Assembly: GCA_022570795.1 (NCBI GenBank)
Contig: JAKUDP010000004.1
Location: 372,001 to 436,000, forward strand
DNA: 64,000 nucleotides
From: Sphaerulina vaccinii
Taxonomy: Eukaryota; Ascomycota; Dothideomycetes; Mycosphaerellales; Mycosphaerellaceae
Reading direction: 5' to 3'
Of this stretch, positions 44,016 through 53,598 are shown piece after piece. A model generated the notes under the pieces. The model saw only the letters and a list, made by a program, of their open reading frames with translations. It was not told where the DNA came from and did no database searches. Both the position numbers and the translations under genes were made by a program. How positions within the stretch are numbered: position 1 is the first letter of the stretch; every line of letters begins with the position of its first letter.

Positions 44016-44435
44016 TTACCATAACATCTTGACGCCATGTTTCTGCGCAAGAATCTCAAGTTTGATCGTAGCTGACACGGCAACAATCAAATCTTTCAGT
44101 AGCGCAACAGCGAGAGTACGTGCCGCTTGATCTTCCATCGCAGCGACTTCTTCTGTGTTTGGGAACTTCTTATCCTCGTCATCGCTAGTTACAGCATCCT
44201 CAGTCCAAACCATGACTGCTACCAACTCAGCAGTGTAATACACTCTTGCGTCGATCCAGGGGATTGATTGCTTTATGACCCATTCGAGAGCGTGTTTGGC
44301 GAGAGCTAGGTCGACTTCATCTTCTGCGAGAGGCTTCTCGTCGTCGACTGCGTGCCAAAGCTGGGATCTCAGTTTTTTCCAACTTGTCTCTAGCTTCAGT
44401 GAAGCCAGGTCAGGCAGGTCGGTAGGAGATGACAT
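44016..44435 (-). CDS. Small orphan helical protein
   Basis: An open frame of 139 codons from ATG 44435 (MSSPTDLPDLASLKLETSWKKL). I recognise no family. The sequence looks helical and acidic, with regular hydrophobic spacing (LALAKHALEWVIKQSIPWIDARVYYTAELVAVMVW, then ARTLAVALLKDLIVAVSATIKLEILAQKHGV). It has no signal peptide or Cys pairs. Composition argues for a real gene more than length does. No intron is needed. Confidence 0.5.
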   Translation of the reverse strand: MSSPTDLPDLASLKLETSWKKLRSQLWHAVDDEKPLAEDEVDLALAKHALEWVIKQSIPWIDARVYYTAELVAVMVWTEDAVTSDDEDKKFPNTEEVAAMEDQAARTLAVALLKDLIVAVSATIKLEILAQKHGVKMLW

Positions 44436-45764
44436 GGCTGGCGGGATCTTGGTATCTATTGCGTTGTGGGCATTCCTTGGTCATATCCTGATGAAAATGT
44501 TTGCCGTGCAGTCACAAAAGAGCCTCGAGTTCGTGTAAAGTGTACTACAAACTCCACGACAATCTCTTGGTTTCTGTTACCAGCCTTCTTTCTTTCAGCA
44601 GACTCGGCTCCAGCGCCATGGTTAGTAGCAATAGGTGGAAGGCCGGCAATGACCATTCCTCCTGACCTAGATTGAAGATAGTGGCCAACGCGTGGTTTCC
44701 AGTCCTATTGCACTTGGGTATCGCTAATATCTTTTGTGGCTTCACTTTGCGTCTTGCTTGTATGGCTTGTCGGTTCTTTGCTTATGTATCGATCAGGCTG
44801 AGATATTGAGCGACTTCGTGTAGCATTTTCTCTTTCTTAGTACCAGGAAAGTCTCCACGACCGGCACACCACGGAGAGCGAGTGTTGAAAATGTCGGTAA
44901 TTTCAGAATTCAGCTAATTCGGTATTTCAGAATTCAGCTAATTCGGTATTTCAGGCATCGTGCCTCGCCATCACAATACTTCAATTTCATACTTCCCACA
45001 GTTTCTCGTACCATATCGAATACTCCGAGAAAGTTTTTAGATTGTCTCAATACCATCGCCATCGATCATTCACGCAACCCTAGGCCAGCGTGTGCGGTCA
45101 CTTACAGGCGATATGTAGGGCAGTCAGCTGCCACGGCGGTTCCAGACATCGGTAGCTCCAGATGAGGATCATTCAAGAATGCCACGGGCATAATAAGAAC
45201 AGACGTGAGTAAGCCAAGACGTGATGTCGAGTGGCAGGTGCACCATACCATGCATGATGTTGGTGTCGATTGGCAAGACAACAGCCAAGAAAGTAAACAA
45301 ACAGCAGACATCCATGCCGATCTAATCAATCAGTCGGATCTAGAAAACACCAAACCCGAACTCATACGCGTGCCAATCTCACACAACATCATCCCAAGCT
45401 CGTTTCCAACCACCCACGCCCGAGACACAGCTTTGCACGCGATGCCGATCGGAGACTGCGATCGGCGACGCCAGAAAATTCCAAGCAGACCGGCGCATGC
45501 AGGAAAGCGAGTTTTTCGCGAGCTAATGTTCGGCCGATGTCACGTAACTTACCTCCACGCGAGGAGAGAAGCGGAACGCGACTGCAGGTACGAATGGTAC
45601 GTGGATCGATCGCAGTATGATGAGAAGACCGGATTGGATTATCGTGACTAATAATTGTTTCGCTACATACGCCGGACATTGCAGGTTGCTGGGAATATGG
45701 ACACGAACCTGGACTCTCGGGAGTCACCCTTCCTCTTAACGCCAAAAGACTATCATGCCGTACT
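44436..45764. other. Intergenic, left flank of the siderophore cluster
   Basis: About 1.3 kb lie between the orphan gene and the 3′ end of sidA. A 24-bp tandem duplication lies at 44902–44949. A 148-codon plus-strand ORF at 45205–45651 has no family features and is not called. No other feature is seen. Confidence 0.5.
44902..44949. repeat. 24-bp tandem duplication
   Basis: Two exact adjacent copies of a 24-bp unit (44902–44925 and 44926–44949), starting TTCAGAATTCAGC and ending TTCGGTAT, are followed by the first five bases of a third. The unit contains GAATTC. It lies in intergenic DNA. Confidence 0.92.
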
Positions 45765-47409
45765 TCATCTCATCTCGAATGAAGTCTCCATGTGCTTCTC
45801 ATTCGCGATAGGAGAGTATCCGAAGATGTTCTCTACCATCTCGCCTCCGCGAACAGCCAGAATGGAGAGGAGAGTGTCCGATAGGCCATGTGTATTCTCA
45901 TTGCATCCCTGCAGCCAAACGCCAGCGTCCGGCTCGACGGCACCCTGTTCGAACTCGACAGCGTAGTCGCGCTTGACTTTCCAGTCCTTTCCTTCGGTGT
46001 CGCCGCCGGGCATCAGATTTCGAACTCGTTGCAACATCTCTTTATGGGCATCTCGCCTGTATCCGCTGGCCACAACCACCAAATCCACCTCGAGGGTCTC
46101 CGTGCCTAGTTGCTTGCCATGCTGATAGAGGCCAGTGTTGTTCTGTATCTGCAGTTCGATCGCTGGCTTTCCATCGCGTGTAATATCTCGCATACCGTTG
46201 ATCTCGCGGTGGTTCATGATTCGTTGGGGCCACTCTTCCTCTGGTAGATTCTGGATTTGGTACGTGTACTGTTCGCCGTAGATCTCCTCGAGCAGCTCGA
46301 TTCGGACGACACCGTAGTTGGTGGCTTTGTCGTGTGCAATGCCTTCGGCTCGGGTCTTGGGGTCCTGGCTATAGACGTCGTCGACTCGGTCTGGGTTGAA
46401 GACTTCGTTCACACTGGGACTGGTCAGGAACTATACCTCCTGGGCATGGGATAGGTACTTACAATGGCGAGTCGTCACTGGGCTTCATAGCAGCACCTCT
46501 GATCAGAAGTACGGATTGTGCACCTGGGAATCTGGTTGGAATGTCGTGCCAGCACTCAGCAGCACTCTGCCCTGCACCAATCACCGCAACTCGTTTGGGG
46601 TGTGATCCTTCTGGAAAGATCTTGTTGACATGTGTGGCATACTGCGAGGAGTGGATGATCCTTGGGTGGTACTGTGGCAAAGTCTTTGGTATGTTCGGTC
46701 GTCCTCCAGCAGCAATAACAACATTCTTCGTCTTGAGTGTCTGCTGCTCGCCAGTCTGGGTATTGGTAGAGTGCACCTCGAAGTACTCAACAGCACCAGT
46801 CCTGGAGTTCTTCGGCCCTGCACTGACAGTCTCGACTTGCTGGCTGTAATCGACAACGTTACTGAAGTGCTCTGCACACCACCGCATGTAGTCTTCATAC
46901 TCGACTCGTTGCGGCAAGAAAGTGTTCAGGTTCGTGAAAGCAACCAATCTGTCCTTGGCATGGAGGTAGTTCAAAAAGGTGAATTCACTCTGAGGATTGC
47001 GAAGCGTTGCCATATCTTTCAAGAAGGTGATTTGCATCTTGGCTCCTGGGAGAAGCATACCAGCGTGCCATGCAAACTTGTGCTGTTTCTCCAGAAATCG
47101 TACTCTGGGAGCACGAGTGGCAAGTCTCGTATCGTTCAGCTCTAAACTGTCGTGGAGAGCCACAGCAATCGCCAGGGAAGCTGGACCAAAGCCACAGCAG
47201 ACCAGATCCTGGATCTCATCGTCGCCGAATCGTTGGAGATTTGAGCCTCTGTCTCCATTAATCATGCTGGATATATCGTCTGGGGAAGTTATCGTTGTCG
47301 AGTTATATGAGGGCGAAGATGACGACATGTCTGATAGTGCGTGAGGAGACATGGTACTAATGATATTCGTTAGATGTTTGTCTTGAGGAACGAAAGGTAG
47401 AGATTGCAT
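45765..47409 (-). CDS. sidA: L-ornithine N5-monooxygenase
   Basis: Two exons (47409–46463 and 46413–45765) are joined across a 49-nt intron that splits a Phe codon, giving 531 residues. An in-frame ATG at 47352 (MSPHALS) is an alternative start. FAD-binding DLVCCGFGPASLAIAVAL sits at about 69–86. The family's substrate loop KFAWHAGMLLPGAKMQITFLKDMATLRNP follows, then NADPH-binding VAVIGAGQSAAECW and the C-terminal LVVVASGYRRDAH. The enzyme hydroxylates L-ornithine at N5 with NADPH and O2, the first committed step of all fungal hydroxamate siderophores. Its linkage to the ABC and NRPS genes supports a siderophore role. The upstream region has a perfect ATCWGATAA match at 47854–47862, suggesting iron-dependent repression by a GATA factor. 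Confidence 0.96.
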
Positions 47410-48297
47410 ACCAAGAGATCAAGGCTCGTAGAGGAAATCTTTCTAATGGATCCCTTCGCAGCAGCCCACTTTCACAAACAGATCGGACGACCGAGATAGT
47501 TTGCAGCTTTAGTACAACCGAAATCGGCAGGTGCTTGAAGTCGTCGTCAGAGCAAGGGTGCGCAAATTGCTCAAGTTGCCAATGGAATAGATGGGGTGAC
47601 CAAGATGCTATGTGGCGGTGTTGTATATGTGAAAGTCTATGGCGTAATTACACCAATACAACGCCCACGCGCAGTTAGATGTGCAGACATCTAATCTGAT
47701 CATCTCGCATCTGCCTGCACAGTGGTACAATCGATTTGTCTCTGCCAGAATTTTCCCGCTGTGTGACGTTGCAGGCTTGTCTTGTAGCTTACTAGCGTGT
47801 ATGCACGAGCTAGAATCCTGGTAAAGTGTGGTCTGGTTTGACTCCGCGGCTCGTTATCTGATCCGCTGACCCCATGCTCGGAAATTCTGTCGATCTGAGC
47901 TTTTAGACGAAGGGACTCGAACGCGAGCGAATGGCGTGAGCGCTCGACCCATAGCCGAAGTGGTGTGCTCCGGAGAGTTCTGCTAAGCGGAGGGCGTCAC
48001 AACAGCCTGCCGCACGTGTAGGACTTACACGAAGCAACGGACGGCTACGAGGAGGTGTAAGATGGCAGGATTTGAAACATACAGCAGATCGTAGACGTCA
48101 AGGTGTATAAGTATGTCACTATGCTTTTGAGGAATGACTGATACCTCCGAGGATCAGATATGATATAGATCAGGCATCACGATCATGATCAACCTATGCG
48201 AAACAGAATGCCACCAGCGCCAGTGCTAAACCCACAGATGATGGTCTACACATCTCCAGAGCATCATGAACCAGAGTGAAGAGACAGGGTATGGAGC
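47410..48297. other. sidA promoter region and ABC gene 3′ flank
   Basis: About 890 bp lie between the sidA start and the ABC transporter stop, both on the minus strand. It carries one perfect ATCWGATAA match (47854–47862) and one near match, ATCAGATAT, near 48145. A tRNA-like word pattern near 47900–47960 was examined and rejected. No other gene is seen. Confidence 0.65.
47854..47862 (-). promoter_or_regulatory. Putative SreA/Sre1-type GATA site upstream of sidA
   Basis: TTATCTGAT on the plus strand is the exact complement of ATCAGATAA, matching the fungal iron-regulator consensus ATCWGATAA. It lies 445 bp upstream of the sidA start codon. Function is inferred from the consensus only. Confidence 0.6.
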
Positions 48298-51200
48298 TCA
48301 TGTCAGCGCCTGTGTTTTCGCCATCGTGGCATACAGTCCAGCCTCCTGCACGAGCTCTGCGTGTGTACCTCGTGCAACGCATTTCCCTCCATCGAAGACG
48401 AAGATCTGGTCCGCGTGCTGAATTGATGCCAGACGGTGAGCTACGATGATTGTCGTACGACCTTTGGCGGCTTCGTTCAAAGACTCCTGTACGTGCGCCT
48501 CGCTGTGCGCATCGAGGGCCGATGTTGGTTCGTCCAAGAGCAGAACTTCTGGATTACGGACGAGCGCTCTTGCAATCGCCAGTCGTTGTTTCTGTCCTCC
48601 GCTCAAGCGCGAAGCGCTACTGGAGCCACACTCGGTGTTGTAGCCTTCAGGCAGACTTGTGATGAAATCGTGGAGACCACATTTCTTGCAGGCCGCTTGG
48701 ACATCTTCGTTCGTTACAGGAACTCCTGGAGGCGCACCCAGCTTGACGTTGTAGTAGATTGAACCAGAGAAGAGGTCTGGATCCTGACTGACAAGCCCCA
48801 TGTAACTGCGAAGCAGTCTCACGTCCATCTCACGTACATCGCGTCCGTCATAGAGCAAAGAGCCTTCAGTGACGTCGTAGAATCGCTCAATGAGGGCCAT
48901 TGCAGAAGACTTGCCAGCTCCAGAAGGTCCAACAAACGCTACTGTCGACCCCGGAGCGATGCTTAGATCGATGTTTCGGAGAGAGGCCTTCGACGAATTC
49001 GGATAAAGCAGAGTGACATCCTTGAACTCCAGCTTCGGCGTCGCCATATCGAGGTTTGATGATTTGCTGAGCTTGCTGCTGACCAGAGACGAAGTGGTCG
49101 AAGACTTAGACTCGGGTGGGCCAGGCCGAGCCTGAGACTGCATGATAGTTGGCTGGGCGTCCAGCAGAGTGAAAATGCTTCGGGATGCCGTCTTTGCTCG
49201 TGCGATCTCAGGACTGAGACTGAAAAAATGCCCAGCAGACTGCGCTGAGAAGAGCAATGCTGGTAGGACGATGAAGAAGTCGGTCGTTGTATACATGCCA
49301 TTTCGGACTTGCTGCGATCCCCACCAATACGCCAATGCGTACACAAAGTAAGTGATCGAGAAGCAGAATGCAAGCAAGGTGTTGGCATAGTAGACAAATC
49401 TGCGAAGCTTTTTGAAGGGCGTTTGAAGGGAGTTCTGATAATCGTCGATGAGATGTTGCTCAAGGCACAGCGCGGTAACAGCGCGCCTGTTCCGGCAGGC
49501 CTCTGCTGCGAGAGCTGTAGCGTCAGTGTAGGCTTCGCGATGTTGTGTTTCGGATGCAGTCAGCAGGCGCAACCGTGCCCATCCTGCTATCAGCATGATG
49601 GGTACGGCGGCGAGCAGGACGACAGCGATCTTCCACGCCACTATCATAGACAGGATGATGCCGCCGATCACGGAAGTGAAGATTGTGAAGATGGCACCCA
49701 GAGCGACTCCACCAAGTGCGGAAAGATCGCCAGGATCTTTCGTGAATTTCGACATCAGCTGCTGCACAGAGTGACCAGATTCTGAAAACCACGCGACATC
49801 CAGCTGTAGCAATTGATGCAATAGCCTAGTCTGCACTCGTCCAGTGATCTTGCTGGAGATCATCCCGAACACGGTCCCGCTCGTGAAGTAAGAAGCCAAC
49901 GCGACCAGAGCCAGAACGAAGAAGATGAGGCAGAAGAAGTCGGCACGCGAGTAGTAGCCCGGATTGGAAGTGCCATCGTTGAGTAGTGTGATCAACTGAC
50001 CAAACACGAGTGCCTGTCCAAGCAAGATACCGCCGCTGACAATGCTCGCGAACAGTCCAGCTACAGCAAGCCAACTGTCAGACTTCATGATGCTGCCGAT
50101 CCGTTTTGCGATTGTGCCAATGCTGAGCTTGCTCTGCGTATCTGTGACGTCCACAGCATCTGACTCCCGCTTCCCACGAGTGTTGGGCCGCGATGGATGG
50201 CTGAATAGGGACGACTTCGTCGTGGAGCCTTTCAAAGTAGGTCTTTCCTCCTCTGCTGATTCTTCCGTGTCGTCAAATGTGGTGTTTTGAGCATCCAGAA
50301 GTCCGCGAAAGACCGAGTCCTCCTTGGTGGCAAGCTCCCGAGGCGTGCCCTGCTCTACAACTTCTCCGTCACTGACCACTGCAACGAAGTCCGAGTCCAG
50401 GGTCGTTGATAAGCGGTGAGCGATCATAATGACTGTCACATCGTTTGCTGCCACTTTCTTCACGGCATCCACGACGGCAACCTCGGAGCGTGCATCCAAT
50501 GCGGACGTTGGCTCATCAAGAATAAGCACAGAAGGACGCTTGATCAGCGCCCGAGCCAGACATACCCTCTGCCTCTGACCTCCAGAGAGCGATGTCTCGT
50601 TCCCAAGGCGCGTGTGCACGCCTTTCGGCAGCTGATCCAGGAAGTCCACGTTGGCATCCTTCAATGCCTGATCGCACCGCGCCTTCTTTTCATCCTCACT
50701 GACATCCTGGCCCAGCAGACCGTAGCATACATTGTCAAATACTGTGCCTGAGAAGAGGATAGAGTCCTGGTCCAGGACTGCAATCTTGGAACGCAAGTAT
50801 GTAGAGTCGATGGTTTTGATATCGTTCCCACCGATGTCAATGCGACCAGAGTAGTCATATATGCCCAGCAGTAGTGCCACCAGAGTTGACTTGCCACCTC
50901 CGCTCGTGCCCACGAGGGATGTGAAGTTTCCTGCTTTGAGATGCAGGTTGAGACCTTTGAGGGTCTTTACTGTTGGCCTCGCTGGATATTGAAATTCAAC
51001 ATCCTTGAACTCGATATCGCAGTTTGCAAAGTCCGGCCTGAGTTCCGTCTTGCGATAGGTACCAGCGTTATACGTGGTGCTACTTTCGTCGATCAACTCC
51101 TGGATGGTACTCTTCGCTGACGCTGCGCGAGCAAAGATCTCAAGGAACGGCGCGAATTGACCCACCACAAATGAAGCATCGAGAATCAAGAATACCACGG

Positions 51201-52257
51201 CGTAGACTGTGCCAGCATTGCCACCATCGGCCGAGCGACTCCCAAGGAAGAAAGCTAATGCATTTGCAGAGTACGCGATGAAGTATACCATCGCTGCTTG
51301 CAGAGCCGAGAACGCAGCCTTCTTGAGGTTCGCGCGAGTGGCTTCATCAACGTTCTCGGTGTGTCTGCGGCAGAGCTCCTCGATCATGTCGAAAGCTTGC
51401 ACAATTCTGACAGCACCAAGTGCACTTTCCACCACGTCGTTGGCCCGCTCGTTCTTCTTCGACACGGTACTGCTGCACTTTGATACAGCTGGCGAAAGTA
51501 TAGCGAAGCTAATGGTGATAGCCGGGACCACAGATGCAAGTAATATGCCAGCGAGCTTCCCATCGAGAATAAAGCCCACGATAAAAGCAGCGACAAAATA
51601 AGATATGGCCTGTATGAATATGCCAACCTTTTCCGAGCACCCAGCCTGGACCGTGTCCATCTTCTCAGTCAGAAGTCCGTTGACATCGATATCGTGCGTG
51701 TCCAGATAAGCCTGGTCCAGGTGAAGCAAGCATCGAAGCAATTGCTGCCGTAGCTTGAGACTCACATTCTCGGCGGTCAGCCCAAAGCCGATAGTGTAAA
51801 TCGTGGTAGCACCGAAATAACCTATGGCAACACCGATGAGTTGGATGAGGCGCTGATCGAGAGCATTCTGTTCCGGTGGAAACTCATTGATGATCTTGCC
51901 GAAGATGTAACCAATGATGGGCAAGGGAACTCCAGCGATGATAGCGAATATGGCACTTCCTATGGCTATTGCTTTATGTGTCTTGGTCTCCAAAGGATCG
52001 TAGAGATCGAGGTAGCTGTTCTTGAATGGATTGATGCCCAGGAGTTGTCCAAACACCTTCTTCGAGAAGGCAGTGACAGGCGTCCGCCATGTCGATACAC
52101 GAGCAGAATCTAGAGGTGCCACCTGTGGCTCTGGAAGAGGCTCCGATGTGAATTCTGAGTTCCCTGTTTCCAGCTCAGCATCTGATTGACCTCGAGAAGG
52201 GCGCAGTTCCAGTGATTCCCGATGTGCGTACTCTCGGCCGCCGTGTAGAGAACTCAT
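48298..52257 (-). CDS. Full-size ABCB-type ABC transporter in the siderophore cluster
   Basis: A single exon of 1319 codons in the order TMD-NBD-TMD-NBD. TMD1 (about 95–375) begins after a soluble N-terminus. NBD1 has Walker A VGTSGGGKST, signature LSGGQRQR and Walker B VLILDEPTSALD. TMD2 (about 750–1030) includes FFCLIFFVLALVALASYF. NBD2 has VGPSGAGKSS, LSGGQKQR and VLLLDEPTSALD. All key ATPase motifs are present in both halves, so it should be active. It belongs to the MDR/STE6 subfamily. It lies between sidA and a ferrichrome-type NRPS, and such synthetases are often linked to an ABC gene. Export or intracellular movement of the siderophore or its precursor is the likely role, but substrate is inferred from linkage alone. 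ATCWGATAA lies 100 bp upstream of its start. Confidence 0.92.
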   Translation of the reverse strand: MSSLHGGREYAHRESLELRPSRGQSDAELETGNSEFTSEPLPEPQVAPLDSARVSTWRTPVTAFSKKVFGQLLGINPFKNSYLDLYDPLETKTHKAIAIGSAIFAIIAGVPLPIIGYIFGKIINEFPPEQNALDQRLIQLIGVAIGYFGATTIYTIGFGLTAENVSLKLRQQLLRCLLHLDQAYLDTHDIDVNGLLTEKMDTVQAGCSEKVGIFIQAISYFVAAFIVGFILDGKLAGILLASVVPAITISFAILSPAVSKCSSTVSKKNERANDVVESALGAVRIVQAFDMIEELCRRHTENVDEATRANLKKAAFSALQAAMVYFIAYSANALAFFLGSRSADGGNAGTVYAVVFLILDASFVVGQFAPFLEIFARAASAKSTIQELIDESSTTYNAGTYRKTELRPDFANCDIEFKDVEFQYPARPTVKTLKGLNLHLKAGNFTSLVGTSGGGKSTLVALLLGIYDYSGRIDIGGNDIKTIDSTYLRSKIAVLDQDSILFSGTVFDNVCYGLLGQDVSEDEKKARCDQALKDANVDFLDQLPKGVHTRLGNETSLSGGQRQRVCLARALIKRPSVLILDEPTSALDARSEVAVVDAVKKVAANDVTVIMIAHRLSTTLDSDFVAVVSDGEVVEQGTPRELATKEDSVFRGLLDAQNTTFDDTEESAEEERPTLKGSTTKSSLFSHPSRPNTRGKRESDAVDVTDTQSKLSIGTIAKRIGSIMKSDSWLAVAGLFASIVSGGILLGQALVFGQLITLLNDGTSNPGYYSRADFFCLIFFVLALVALASYFTSGTVFGMISSKITGRVQTRLLHQLLQLDVAWFSESGHSVQQLMSKFTKDPGDLSALGGVALGAIFTIFTSVIGGIILSMIVAWKIAVVLLAAVPIMLIAGWARLRLLTASETQHREAYTDATALAAEACRNRRAVTALCLEQHLIDDYQNSLQTPFKKLRRFVYYANTLLAFCFSITYFVYALAYWWGSQQVRNGMYTTTDFFIVLPALLFSAQSAGHFFSLSPEIARAKTASRSIFTLLDAQPTIMQSQARPGPPESKSSTTSSLVSSKLSKSSNLDMATPKLEFKDVTLLYPNSSKASLRNIDLSIAPGSTVAFVGPSGAGKSSAMALIERFYDVTEGSLLYDGRDVREMDVRLLRSYMGLVSQDPDLFSGSIYYNVKLGAPPGVPVTNEDVQAACKKCGLHDFITSLPEGYNTECGSSSASRLSGGQKQRLAIARALVRNPEVLLLDEPTSALDAHSEAHVQESLNEAAKGRTTIIVAHRLASIQHADQIFVFDGGKCVARGTHAELVQEAGLYATMAKTQALT

Positions 52258-52357
52258 GGCGCCAGTGAATGGCTCTGCGGCGACTGAGGAGGAGGCTGCA
52301 GTCAGTAGAATGGCACCATCACAAAAGATTGTAAGAAGGTCGCCCAGAGATCCCCGC

Positions 52358-52366
52358 TTATCAGAT
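52358..52366 (-). promoter_or_regulatory. Putative SreA/Sre1-type GATA site, ABC-proximal
   Basis: TTATCAGAT on the plus strand is the complement of ATCTGATAA, a perfect ATCWGATAA match. It lies 101 bp upstream of the ABC transporter start and 1.2 kb from the NRPS start. Confidence 0.6.
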
Positions 52367-52764
52367 CAAGATTTTGCTCGTAGTAGTGAAGGTGCCATCG
52401 GAACACCAAGTGTGTGCCCAGCAACTGCCAGACTTCTAGCAAATCCCGTGGCGCTACCACGCTAGCCACAGTCAAGACGTACTTGCGTAGTATAGGACGA
52501 TCAGCGGCCATAGGCAGTGGTACCAGAAATGAGGAGACTTCTGCTCTCTCCTTGGCCACATATTGTGCGGTGGTGACAGTGCCGCCTGCATGGTCAATCT
52601 TTTCATGTAACAGCCTCGGACACGAGGCTCGATGACGCAGTCTAGCGTAGTGAAGTCTGGAGGGTGGATGTTCCTTTTGCGCTTGGCCTCTATATTGCGG
52701 TTAGCCATATAGCCCGCGCGAGAAGCTACCTAATACCTTAATCAAAGGTTTAACTGTAATATCA

Positions 52765-52773
52765 TTATCAGAT
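52765..52773 (-). promoter_or_regulatory. Putative SreA/Sre1-type GATA site, mid-promoter
   Basis: A second TTATCAGAT (complement of ATCTGATAA) lies in the same divergent promoter, 508 bp from the ABC start and 826 bp from the NRPS start. It lies in an AT-rich segment. Confidence 0.6.
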
Positions 52774-53598
52774 CATGGAATGTCTCTGTTGTGGCCTCAT
52801 TTGATGCTACGGAATCTGCTGCCGCTGACTTAACAGTATTGGCGGATAGCAATGAACATCGTCCAGCGGTGCCTCGTGCATGCAGTGCTTGAGTATTGCT
52901 TATTATTACAATGCTTCGCAGCAGTGAGCGGCATCGGGTCCCGGAAGAAGTGGGTGCTGAATATCATCGCGTTGCTGGTACTGGGTGCGCGGCGATACCG
53001 CACGGCCGGCTCTTGTCGTTTCTCAGGTCAGGGCCATGATTGACTGGACTCTCAAAGTCCACCAAGTGGCCGGCAGTTTGTGCTGTACAGTAGTCTGTGG
53101 CTGTGGCTTGAAGTCGTGATCGCGCCGAACGGTGACGCGGGTGTGTGCTTCGATGAGAGATGGTGATTTGTGGTGGATCGGCTCTTTTGCATCCCACGCA
53201 CGTCAAATTTTGCCGAAGGCCGAAGAGACTTTTCGTGCCTGCCTGCCTCGACAGGGATCCGCAAGCCACGCTAGCTAGCGAACATCGGCTTCGTTGACGT
53301 GTTTAATAACCTTTGGCATCCATCGTAAGTCGACAAACAACAGATTTGCCAACATCGACTGGTGGCGGTGCGACATGCGAACGAGCCGACGGTAGTGCTG
53401 GAAAGAGATGAAGCGAACTCTGACCACCATCTCGTGACATTTCCATCTCATCCGCAACGAGATGTCGATTTGTCCTTGTCACCATAATGTCTATTGTCAC
53501 GACAGGGCTAGGCAATTGACCGACTAGTGGCAACTACCAGACTGTAGTCTCTCTTCACGTTCGACACAGTCACTTCCACCAACATCACCTCCTTCAAC

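Larger units (their letters stand above)
52258..53598. promoter_or_regulatory. Divergent promoter of the ABC transporter and NRPS genes
   Basis: 1341 bp separate the two start codons. Two perfect ATCWGATAA matches lie here, at 52358–52366 and 52765–52773, both nearer the ABC gene. No coding sequence is recognised. The NRPS start (CTTCAACATGGCC) lies in a good fungal context. Confidence 0.65.

Noticed and set aside
45205..45651. 148-codon plus-strand ORF next to sidA
   Set aside because: No recognisable domain, mixed composition and no splice or start support; likely chance.
47880..47990. tRNA-like words (TAGCCGAAGTGG and GACTCGAACGCGAG)
   Set aside because: The box A-like and box B-like words are in opposite orientations, the putative T-stem does not pair and no Pol III T-run follows.
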